DNA of 64,000 nucleotides from Telmatobacter sp. DSM 110680 (lineage in GTDB: Bacteria; Acidobacteriota; Terriglobia; Terriglobales; Acidobacteriaceae), in the NCBI RefSeq assembly GCF_039994875.1, contig NZ_CP121196.1:3782001-3846000 (forward strand). The letters run 5' to 3'. A program made the position numbers and the translations under genes. The number at the start of each line of letters is the position of its first letter. The first letter of the stretch is position 1. Below the pieces are notes generated by a model. That model was not told the origin of the DNA and made no database searches. It saw only the letters and a list, made by a program, of their open reading frames with translations. Shown here piece after piece: positions 57,526 to 64,000 of the stretch.

Positions 57526-58131
57526 ATGGCTGTAACCCGAAGACAAAAAGAGATCATCGACTTTCTGGAGTCGTTCGTATCCCGCAACGGATATTCCCCT
57601 TCTTTTGAAGAGATTGCACGGGGAATGAACCTGAAAAGCCTGGCCACGGTTCATAAACACATATCTAACCTCGAAAAGAAGGGGCTGCTGGACCGAGTTC
57701 ACAACCGGAGTCGTTCGATCGACGTTTTGCCCCCCGGCGCACGCAATCGTACGAGCGATCGCCTTCCGTTAGCCGGGCGAATTGCCGCTGGACTCCCGGT
57801 GGAGACCTCGGAAAACCCAGAGACCATTTCGCTTCACGATGTGGTCGGCAACCGGGATGTATTTGCTCTTGAGGTGCGTGGCGACTCGATGCGCGATGAA
57901 CACATCATTAATGGCGACTATGTGCTCGTCGAGCGCACGCGTACCGCCCGCCAGGGGGAGATTGTAGTAGCCCTCGTGCATGGTTCCGAAACCACTTTGA
58001 AGCGTTTTTATGCGGAGGGCCAAGTAGTACGACTACAGCCAGCCAATGTGGACATGGACCCCATCTACGTTCCTGCAGCGCAGGTGGCGATCCAAGGCCG
58101 GGTTCTTGGAGTGCTTCGTAAATACCGCTAG
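57526..58131 (+). CDS. lexA: SOS repressor LexA
   Basis: 201 residues. N-terminal winged helix (RRQKEIIDFL, GYSPSFEEIA, LATVHKHISNLEKKGL), cleavage site Ala88-Gly89, S24 protease domain with Ser121 (VRGDSM) and Lys159 (TTLKRF). Represses DNA repair genes until RecA-stimulated self-cleavage. Divergent from the diguanylate cyclase gene. No obvious GAAC-N4-GTTC box in its upstream region, so the local operator is not identified. Confidence 0.96.
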   Translation: MAVTRRQKEIIDFLESFVSRNGYSPSFEEIARGMNLKSLATVHKHISNLEKKGLLDRVHNRSRSIDVLPPGARNRTSDRLPLAGRIAAGLPVETSENPETISLHDVVGNRDVFALEVRGDSMRDEHIINGDYVLVERTRTARQGEIVVALVHGSETTLKRFYAEGQVVRLQPANVDMDPIYVPAAQVAIQGRVLGVLRKYR

Positions 58132-58147
58132 CCCTGTACAGCGCAGG

Positions 58148-58194
58148 CTGGAAAGCAAGAAAGCCCGGCAAATTGCCGGGCTTTGTGCTTCCAG
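58148..58194. terminator. Bidirectional terminator between lexA and trxA
   Basis: A perfect 12-bp stem (58160-58171 with 58173-58184) extended outwards by a further nearly matched stretch; A and T tracts flank the GC core on both sides. It serves both convergent genes. Confidence 0.85.
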
Positions 58195-58202
58195 AATTGG
58201 GA

Positions 58203-58535
58203 CTATGCCAGCAAACGCTGTATTTTTTCTTCAATCACATCCTGCGGCGCATATCCCACAACTTGATCGGCCACCTTGCCGCCCTTGAAGAACAGCAGCG
58301 CCGGAATACCACGAATACCGTAACGCGAAGGGGTGGCAGCATTGCGGTCAACGTCCACTTTTGCCACCTTCAACTTGCCCGCGTAAGTCTGCGCAACTCC
58401 ATCAACAATCGGCGCGATCGCACGGCACGGGCCGCACCAAACTGCCCAAAAGTCTACGAGGACCGGCTGCTCGCTTTTGAGCACTTCTTGTTCGAATGTT
58501 GCATCGCTTACTTCCAAAACTCCCAAACCTGCCAT
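58203..58535 (-). CDS. trxA: Thioredoxin
   Basis: 110 residues from ATG 58535 (AAGGGAG 5 bp upstream); the longer frame to 58619 is not supported. Active site WCGPC (residues 33-37), cis-Pro GIPALLFF and FKGGK. General cytoplasmic disulfide reductase. Confidence 0.96.
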   Translation of the reverse strand: MAGLGVLEVSDATFEQEVLKSEQPVLVDFWAVWCGPCRAIAPIVDGVAQTYAGKLKVAKVDVDRNAATPSRYGIRGIPALLFFKGGKVADQVVGYAPQDVIEEKIQRLLA

Positions 58536-58929
58536 GATTCTCCCTTTTGTAAGGCTTCCCATCCAGACTACCGGAAACCGCGCCTCTATACGATGCCTCA
58601 AGGGACTATTCGGTCGCAACGTGCCTCTGAGGCGTCAACTTAGGAGCTTAATCCCTTCTCAAAACCTTTGATGTGACCAAGCTAGGACAATCGGTTTATT
58701 ACACGGCAAAAATAGAAGCGCCCGGATCCTTTACAGGATCACGGGCGCTAGAGCAGCCCTCCCCCAGAACTGCCCACGGAGCGAATTTATGTGGTCTGTA
58801 GAGCAATATCAAGGAAACTTAGGTAATCGCTTAGGTAATCTAAAACTGGTGATTTACCTCACCGTTATCATCAGAACGCAAAGATAACTGCTCAGTGAAC
58901 AGCATCAGAGGACGAAACTCGGACAGAGC
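58536..58929. other. Intergenic stretch of about 395 bp between trxA and thrB
   Basis: No gene. Holds the trxA 5' region, a terminator for the thr operon (separate entry) and a 12-bp-period direct repeat of CTTAGGTAATC (58818-58840) followed by a near-inverse GATTTACCT (about 58851-58859), which might be a binding site. Confidence 0.4.
58717..58749 (-). terminator. Intrinsic terminator downstream of thrCB
   Basis: 14-bp stem with one bulge (58717-58730 with 58735-58749) and, on the minus strand, a following TTCTATTTTTG tract. It is 180 bp after thrB, in its direction of transcription. Confidence 0.7.
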
Positions 58930-59856
58930 TCATGACTCTTTGCGAAAGGATTTCTCTGCACCGATCTCCTCGAAGGCACTTGTAATCAACCGAGGATGAG
59001 GCAGCCTATCGAGAGACGTCTGAATCGCTGTGGAGACCGACTGGAGGTCTGCTTTTTTGTCTACGATGACTAGAACCGCGGGGCCGGCACCGCTCAAGCC
59101 GACGCCTAGTATGCCGGCCGTTCCGGCCAATGGAAATAATCTCGGCAGCATCGGGCACATCTTCAGACGATAAGGCTGATGGATGCGGTCCTTCATTGCG
59201 ACACGCAGCAGGTCGCCACGGCTTTGTGCAAAGGCCAATCCAAGCAAGGAAACCGCCTGGATGTTGGCGACGACATCATCGCTCGAGTAGGAATTGGGAA
59301 GAACCGCACGGGCTTTGCTGGTGGCGAGAGAATCAGGCGGCAGCACCACAATCGCGCGCCAAGACGCGGGCGGAACCACACGAGCCACATAGACTTTTCG
59401 CTCTTCGCTTGCTGCCGCCACAAATCCGCCCAACCAGCATGCGGCGGCATTGTCGGGGTGACCCTCCAGCGCACAAGCTTCTTCGAGAATGCGCTCGGAC
59501 TTCCAATCGAGTCCACCAAAGTGGACGGCCATGGCAATTGCAGCAAGCCGCCCTGCAGCCGAGGAACCGCAGCCCATTCCCAGAGGGATGCTATTCCTCA
59601 TTCGCACCGCAAGTGGCGTCAGGGGTTTGCGATTCTCCCGGAGGATTCTCTGATAAATGCCAAGGATGAGGTTGTCCTCAACGCGGGCGCACAGATCTGC
59701 GTCCTCGCCAGTAGCAGAGATTGAAAATGTCTCGGCCGGTGCTGCTTCGATCTCCAGAAAAAAGTTGAGTGCAACGGCCGCGGCATCGAAACCTGAACCA
59801 AGATTCGCCGATGTAGCCGGCAGCCGCATTCTGAAGATGCTTGTGCTTCCGCTCAT
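58930..59856 (-). CDS. thrB: Homoserine kinase
   Basis: 308 residues, GHMP kinase phosphorylating homoserine for threonine synthesis. PATSANLGSGFD at the start, ATP loop PLGMGCGSSAA, EGHPDNAAAC and late GLSGAGPAVLV. Its ATG overlaps the stop of thrC by 4 bp, so translation is coupled. Confidence 0.96.
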   Translation of the reverse strand: MSGSTSIFRMRLPATSANLGSGFDAAAVALNFFLEIEAAPAETFSISATGEDADLCARVEDNLILGIYQRILRENRKPLTPLAVRMRNSIPLGMGCGSSAAGRLAAIAMAVHFGGLDWKSERILEEACALEGHPDNAAACWLGGFVAAASEERKVYVARVVPPASWRAIVVLPPDSLATSKARAVLPNSYSSDDVVANIQAVSLLGLAFAQSRGDLLRVAMKDRIHQPYRLKMCPMLPRLFPLAGTAGILGVGLSGAGPAVLVIVDKKADLQSVSTAIQTSLDRLPHPRLITSAFEEIGAEKSFRKES

Positions 59857-61208
59857 CCGGCCAATCCCTTAAGTGTCGCCAGAACGGCTGCGGGAGTGGC
59901 GTCGACTGCGACGGCGTTGCGTTGCAAAGCGACAATCTCCTGTTGATGCCCTGCAACCTCGCCTTCACTCAACAGCGTTCCACGGTGGAAGTTGATGGTG
60001 TAGTCAGCATCCTTGAGCGTATGCCCGGTCAGCAGAAGAACCACGGTGTCGGACGCCGCGACCTTGCCGTTGGCGCGCAGCTTCTTTAGGCCGGCCAGCG
60101 TTACCGCAGAGGCAGGTTCGCAGCCCAGACCCTCAGTACCTAATTCGGCCTTGGAAATAGCAATCTCGGCTTCGGTTACATCGAGACACCAGCCGCCTGT
60201 GTCTTTAACGACACGCGCGGCTTTGCGCCACGAAGCGGGGTTTCCAATGCGGATTGCCGTTGCTCGCGTATGGGCCTCGACGGGCTCCATCTGTTCGCCG
60301 TTGTTTGCCGCAAAACTTCGCGCCAGTGGATTGGCGCCTTCGGCCTGGATAACAGAGATACGCGGGACGCGAGCGACTAGCCCGAGTTCCTGCAGTTCGC
60401 GAAAGCCTTTTCCCAACGCGGAGCTGTTGGCGAGATTTCCGCCAGGAACAATCAGGTGATCTGGAACTGTCCAATCGAATGCTTCGGCGATTTCGAATGC
60501 AGGAGTTTTCTGTCCCTCGAGCCTGTAGGGGTTTACGGAGTTGAGCAAATAGATTGGCGCTTCTTTCACGATCTGCGTCAAGACGCGCACGCAACCATCG
60601 AAGTCGGCTTTGAGCTGGCAGGTGATGGCGCCATAATCCATCGCCTGAGAGAGCTTTCCCCACGCAATCTTGCCTTCAGGAATCAACACCAGGCTGCGAA
60701 GACCTGCGCGGGCCGCATACGCTGCCATAGCAGCCGATGTGTTGCCTGTCGAGGCGCACGCCACCCATTCAAATCCGCGCTCGCGAGCCACGCTCAGCGC
60801 TGCGGTCATGCCCGTGTCTTTGAAGGAACCGGTTGGATTCATTCCCTGATGCTTCGCGAATAACTGGTCGATTCCCAGAGCCTTGGCAGCTCGCTTCAAC
60901 TTGTACAGAGGCGTGTTGCCTTCGTGCAGGCTTACGGCATTGCCGAAATTGTCGAGAATCGGCAGTAGCTCGCGGAATCGCCATACGCCGCTCTGATCCA
61001 ATGATTCGCTGGAGCAGCGTCGTTCACGCCATAGCCACTTGAGCGCGCCGGGATTTGGCCGGTTTTGACCCTGCCGCTGGCCCCAGCCCGCATATTCGAC
61101 TTCAAAAAGATCGCCGCATTGCACGCATCTGAAGTCCGGTTGAGCATCAGTTCCGGCGATGCGCGCACCGCATCCGAAACACCGTAACGTGTGAAGATTG
61201 TCGTTCAT
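59853..61208 (-). CDS. thrC: Threonine synthase
   Basis: 451 residues from ATG 61208. Converts phosphohomoserine to threonine with PLP. N-terminal zinc-ribbon-like Cys pairs (CFGCG, CVQCG), PLP Lys in TGSFKDTGM, phosphate loop PGGNLANSSA, and LLTGHTLKD. The open frame extends to 61457 but that region is the 5' part of modA. Divergent from modA across 62 bp. Confidence 0.95.
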   Translation of the reverse strand: MNDNLHTLRCFGCGARIAGTDAQPDFRCVQCGDLFEVEYAGWGQRQGQNRPNPGALKWLWRERRCSSESLDQSGVWRFRELLPILDNFGNAVSLHEGNTPLYKLKRAAKALGIDQLFAKHQGMNPTGSFKDTGMTAALSVARERGFEWVACASTGNTSAAMAAYAARAGLRSLVLIPEGKIAWGKLSQAMDYGAITCQLKADFDGCVRVLTQIVKEAPIYLLNSVNPYRLEGQKTPAFEIAEAFDWTVPDHLIVPGGNLANSSALGKGFRELQELGLVARVPRISVIQAEGANPLARSFAANNGEQMEPVEAHTRATAIRIGNPASWRKAARVVKDTGGWCLDVTEAEIAISKAELGTEGLGCEPASAVTLAGLKKLRANGKVAASDTVVLLLTGHTLKDADYTINFHRGTLLSEGEVAGHQQEIVALQRNAVAVDATPAAVLATLKGLAG

Positions 61209-61270
61209 CGTTGGTGTTAGCCTAACAGGACACAGGAAGGTTTTGCTCACTCGCAGGATAGGGACAGAAG

Positions 61271-62050
61271 ATGCTGAGACGCACCGTTTTGGGATTGGCG
61301 ATGATCGCAGCCCTAGCTTCGGCTGCCGCGCAATCGCCCCTTCGAGTCGCGGCAGCCGCGGACCTGGAACCTGTGCTACCACATATCCTCGCGAATTTCG
61401 AGCGCTCCAGCGGCATTCATGTGGAAGCGACTTACCAGGCTTCCGCGGCGCTGACAACCCAGATCCAGAATGGGGCGCCGTTTGATCTGTTCCTCTCCGC
61501 GGACATGGGATATCCCAAGCGGCTGATCAGTGATGGATTGGCAGACGCAGCTGGCAGTGCGGACTCTTCTACGCCGATCAATTATGCGAATGGCACGCTG
61601 GTTTTATGGGCCCGCAAGGATTCGTCGTTGCCTCCGCCATCGCTTGAATTGCTTCATAGCCCCGCTCTTCGACGGCTTGCCGTCGCCAATCCCGATCGCG
61701 CGCCCTATGGACGCGCTGCGGTCGCGGCGCTTACCAGCCTCAAACTTTACGATGCCTTGAAAGCGCGGCTGGTGACGGCAGAGAATATTGCCCAGACCGC
61801 GCAATTTGTGGATTCCGGCAACGCCGATGCTGGTCTTATTTCACTGACATCAGCACTGACCCAACACCTTTCTTCAAGCGGCAGCTACTTCGTGATTCCG
61901 CGCGATCTCTATCCGCCGATCCAGCAGGGCGCGGTGATCGTCAGCAAGATAACGAAGCGATCTGAAGCTCACAAACTTCTCGACTATCTGCTCTCCGCAC
62001 CGGTTCAAGCCGAACTGGCTCGCGCTGGCCTGACACCGGCTCACAAATAA
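61271..62050 (+). CDS. modA: Molybdate ABC transporter substrate-binding protein
   Basis: 259 residues with a signal peptide ending AAAQ. ModA motifs: AAADLEPVL, TYQASAALTTQI, FDLFLSADM, YANGTLVLWA and NADAGLISL. Binds molybdate or tungstate in the periplasm. Start has AGGATAGGGA upstream. First gene of modABC; modB starts immediately after the stop. Confidence 0.94.
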   Translation: MLRRTVLGLAMIAALASAAAQSPLRVAAAADLEPVLPHILANFERSSGIHVEATYQASAALTTQIQNGAPFDLFLSADMGYPKRLISDGLADAAGSADSSTPINYANGTLVLWARKDSSLPPPSLELLHSPALRRLAVANPDRAPYGRAAVAALTSLKLYDALKARLVTAENIAQTAQFVDSGNADAGLISLTSALTQHLSSSGSYFVIPRDLYPPIQQGAVIVSKITKRSEAHKLLDYLLSAPVQAELARAGLTPAHK

Positions 62051-62719
62051 ATGGACTGGCAAGCGTTCGCCCTCACCATCAAACTCGCTTCGCTTACTAC
62101 GGCGATTCTGCTGGTCATCACGGTTCCCCTGGCCGCGCTTCTTGTCCTCGGCCGTAGCCGGTGGCTCGCCGCGCTGGAAGCTCTTGCCGCGCTGCCGCTA
62201 GTGTTACCGCCTACAGTGCTCGGATTCTTTCTGCTCGTTTTGCTCGGGATGCGTACCACGGTGGGACGAGGCATTGCGGGATTGCTCGGCCATCCGCTGG
62301 CCTTTTCGTTTGCCGGCCTGGTCGTAGGATCTGTGATTTACAGCTTGCCGTTCGCGGTTCAGCCGATTGTTGCTGGCTTTTCCGCAGTCGACGCCTCCCT
62401 GCTGGACGCAGCGCGAATGCTTGGAGCAGGACCGGTTCGGCTTGTCCTCCGCGTGCTCGTTCCTCTTGCACGCCGCTCAATGCTGGCAGCAGCAGTCCTG
62501 GCATTTTTGCACACCGTGGGCGAGTTCGGTGTAGTGCTCATGCTAGGTGGCGACATTCCCGGTGCGACGCGCACGCTTTCCATCGTTCTCTATAACCAGG
62601 TTGAGAATTTCGATTATGCTGCAGCGAATCGCACTGCAGCCCTGCTTCTCGGCTTGAGTATTCTTGCGCTCGCAGCCATTTATACAGGCGCTCGACCGCG
62701 CGGAGGCCGCCGTGCTTGA
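62051..62719 (+). CDS. modB: Molybdate ABC transporter permease
   Basis: 222 residues with about five or six membrane helices and the EAA-type loop (DAARMLGAGPVRLVLRVLVP). LPLVLPPTVLGFFLL and HTVGEFGVVLMLGG are ModB signatures. Start follows the modA stop directly. Confidence 0.94.
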   Translation: MDWQAFALTIKLASLTTAILLVITVPLAALLVLGRSRWLAALEALAALPLVLPPTVLGFFLLVLLGMRTTVGRGIAGLLGHPLAFSFAGLVVGSVIYSLPFAVQPIVAGFSAVDASLLDAARMLGAGPVRLVLRVLVPLARRSMLAAAVLAFLHTVGEFGVVLMLGGDIPGATRTLSIVLYNQVENFDYAAANRTAALLLGLSILALAAIYTGARPRGGRRA

Positions 62720-63416
62720 CTTCTCGCTCGATTCGCGCCGCGGCAGTTTTCATCTGAAGGCATCATGCCGCTTCGCGTCACAGTGGACAGTCATCTTCGG
62801 TCCATCCGGCGCGGGCAAGAGCACGTTGCTACGATTGTTTGCCGGGCTCGACCGGCCGGATAGTGGCCGCATCGAACATAACGGCAGGGTGCTGACTGAC
62901 GTCGAACACCACGTCTTCATCAAGCCAGGTCTGCGGCACGCTGCATTGGTTGCACAGCATCCTGCGCTCTTCCCTCACCTCAGCGTGAATGACAATGTTG
63001 CCTTTGGACTGGCGTCGCTGGACGCAGCCAATCGCGACGCCCGCGTAACTGAGATGCTGGCTCTGGCGGATGCAACTCATTTGGCGCATCGATGGCCCCG
63101 AGACCTATCCGGCGGCGAAGCACAGCGCATCGCCTTGGCGCGTTCGCTGGCAACTTTGCCGCGTTTGCTCTTGCTTGACGAGCCGTTTTCTGCGCTGGAC
63201 GGAGAGGCAAGTGATGCCTTGTTGGCTCGACTCCAGGTATGGAGCGATCAGCATCAAGTTCAAACCGTGATGGCAACGCACGATGCGACGGACGCATTCG
63301 CTACGAATTCAGAAGTTGCCCTATTGAAGGAAGGCCGTCTTACAGGACTGGGCCCTGCCGCAGATGCCCTCGCCTCGGAGCGAGATCGAATCGTCGCGCG
63401 TTTTGAGATGCTCTAG
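62712..63416 (+). CDS. modC: Molybdate ABC transporter ATPase without TOBE domain
   Basis: 234 residues from a GTG (62712) that overlaps modB by 8 bp and has GGAGG upstream. ABC ATPase: Walker A GPSGAGKST, signature LSGGEAQRI, Walker B LLLLDEPFSALD. The C-terminal TOBE (molybdate-sensing) domain of typical ModC is absent, so feedback inhibition of that type is not expected. Confidence 0.93.
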   Translation: MLDFSLDSRRGSFHLKASCRFASQWTVIFGPSGAGKSTLLRLFAGLDRPDSGRIEHNGRVLTDVEHHVFIKPGLRHAALVAQHPALFPHLSVNDNVAFGLASLDAANRDARVTEMLALADATHLAHRWPRDLSGGEAQRIALARSLATLPRLLLLDEPFSALDGEASDALLARLQVWSDQHQVQTVMATHDATDAFATNSEVALLKEGRLTGLGPAADALASERDRIVARFEML

Positions 63417-63421
63417 GCGGA

Positions 63422-64000
63422 TCAGAATCCGAGTAAGACTGGCTCTATTTCCAGATCTACTCCGAAGCGCTGAGTTACCGCGTGTTTGATTTTGTCGGCG
63501 AGCGCCAGAATTTCGGTGGCGGTCGCGCCGCCGCGATTCACAAGAGCGAGCGTATGACGCGTTGAGATGCCGGCACGTCCAAGGGCGTAGCCTCTCGCAA
63601 ACCCCGCTCGTTCGATCAGCCATGCGGCCGGAAGCTTCACCTGGCCCGGCTTGTCCGGACCAGCCGGAAAATTCGGAGGTTCTTCGCCGACCTTGTCCGC
63701 GATATCGGCCGCATGTTCAGCCGTCACGATCGGGTTTTTGAAGAAGCTTCCGGCGCTGCGGCAGTCGGGATCGCCATCTACCAGAAGCATCCCCTTCGAT
63801 CGACGGATTCGGCGCACTGCCTCACCGACTTCCCTGAGCGATGGCTTTGCACTGGCGTCAAATTGCCGCTGGAGATCCGAGTACTTCAATGTAGGGGCTC
63901 CGTCTTGTTTCAGCAGATATTCAACGCGCGTCACGATGAAGCGCCCACGATCGTATGAATTGAACCGGCTACGGCGGTACGAAAACCCGCACTCTTTGTT
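63422..64000 (-). CDS. murB: UDP-N-acetylenolpyruvoylglucosamine reductase, C-terminal part
   Basis: About 192 residues; the frame stays open to the right edge. C-terminal MurB signature: CGFSYRRSRFN, GSFFKNP, AAWLIERAGF, and THALVNRGGA-like HTLALVNRGG. Completes UDP-N-acetylmuramic acid for cell-wall synthesis with NADPH and FAD. Stops only 5 bp from the convergent modC stop. Confidence 0.95.
   Translation of the reverse strand, partial: NKECGFSYRRSRFNSYDRGRFIVTRVEYLLKQDGAPTLKYSDLQRQFDASAKPSLREVGEAVRRIRRSKGMLLVDGDPDCRSAGSFFKNPIVTAEHAADIADKVGEEPPNFPAGPDKPGQVKLPAAWLIERAGFARGYALGRAGISTRHTLALVNRGGATATEILALADKIKHAVTQRFGVDLEIEPVLLGF

Overview
The window looks like a piece of a soil Acidobacteriota chromosome, probably class Terriglobia. 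This is inferred from lineage-typical families: a VWFA-related secreted protein, a DUF3857/transglutaminase-like protein, a large orphan MacB/FtsX-type permease, CadC-like winged-helix proteins, and several Tat-exported oxidoreductases or glycosidases. GC content is moderate to high, coding density is high, and no rRNA, tRNA, CRISPR array, transposase or prophage gene was seen. The window cuts a histidine kinase on the left and murB on the right.

Left part (1-20.8 kb): signalling proteins (histidine kinase end, degenerate receiver, canonical receiver), two large secreted proteins (DUF3857 and VWFA), a Tat-secreted Gfo/Idh/MocA oxidoreductase, an SprT-like metalloprotease, two small exported helical proteins, a TPR protein divergent from a membrane-bound winged-helix regulator, an ankyrin-like Tat protein, a GH1 glycosidase that lacks the usual acid/base glutamate, two small proteins, uvrA and a CbrC-family protein.

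Middle part (20.8-35.5 kb): a sugar-acid catabolic island. UxaC, an SDR likely acting as mannonate oxidoreductase, ManD, KdgK and Eda would carry glucuronate to pyruvate and glyceraldehyde 3-phosphate, with an ExuT-like MFS importer. A second set (SDR plus fumarylacetoacetate-hydrolase family protein plus ketoglutarate-semialdehyde dehydrogenase) fits non-phosphorylating oxidation of deoxy sugar acids. An orphan solute-binding protein without signal peptide and a UdgX-type uracil-DNA glycosylase sit inside this island.

Next (35.7-43.0 kb): bifunctional nuclease and miaB, an acidobacterial permease, a c-type cytochrome lipoprotein, a threonine dehydratase-like enzyme with a thioesterase, and an alpha/beta hydrolase.

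Flagellar block (43.2-57.3 kb, all minus strand): diguanylate cyclase, OmpR-type regulator, sigma-54 activator without a DNA-binding domain, then flgB flgC fliE fliF fliG fliH fliI fliJ fliK flgD flgE, closed by a strong intrinsic terminator. fliK is split between two frames at a run of six C. Regulators, basal body/export genes and hook genes are thus arranged in assembly order.

Right part (57.5-64 kb): lexA with a promoter that places transcription start at the ATG, thioredoxin, thrC-thrB, modABC and the end of murB.
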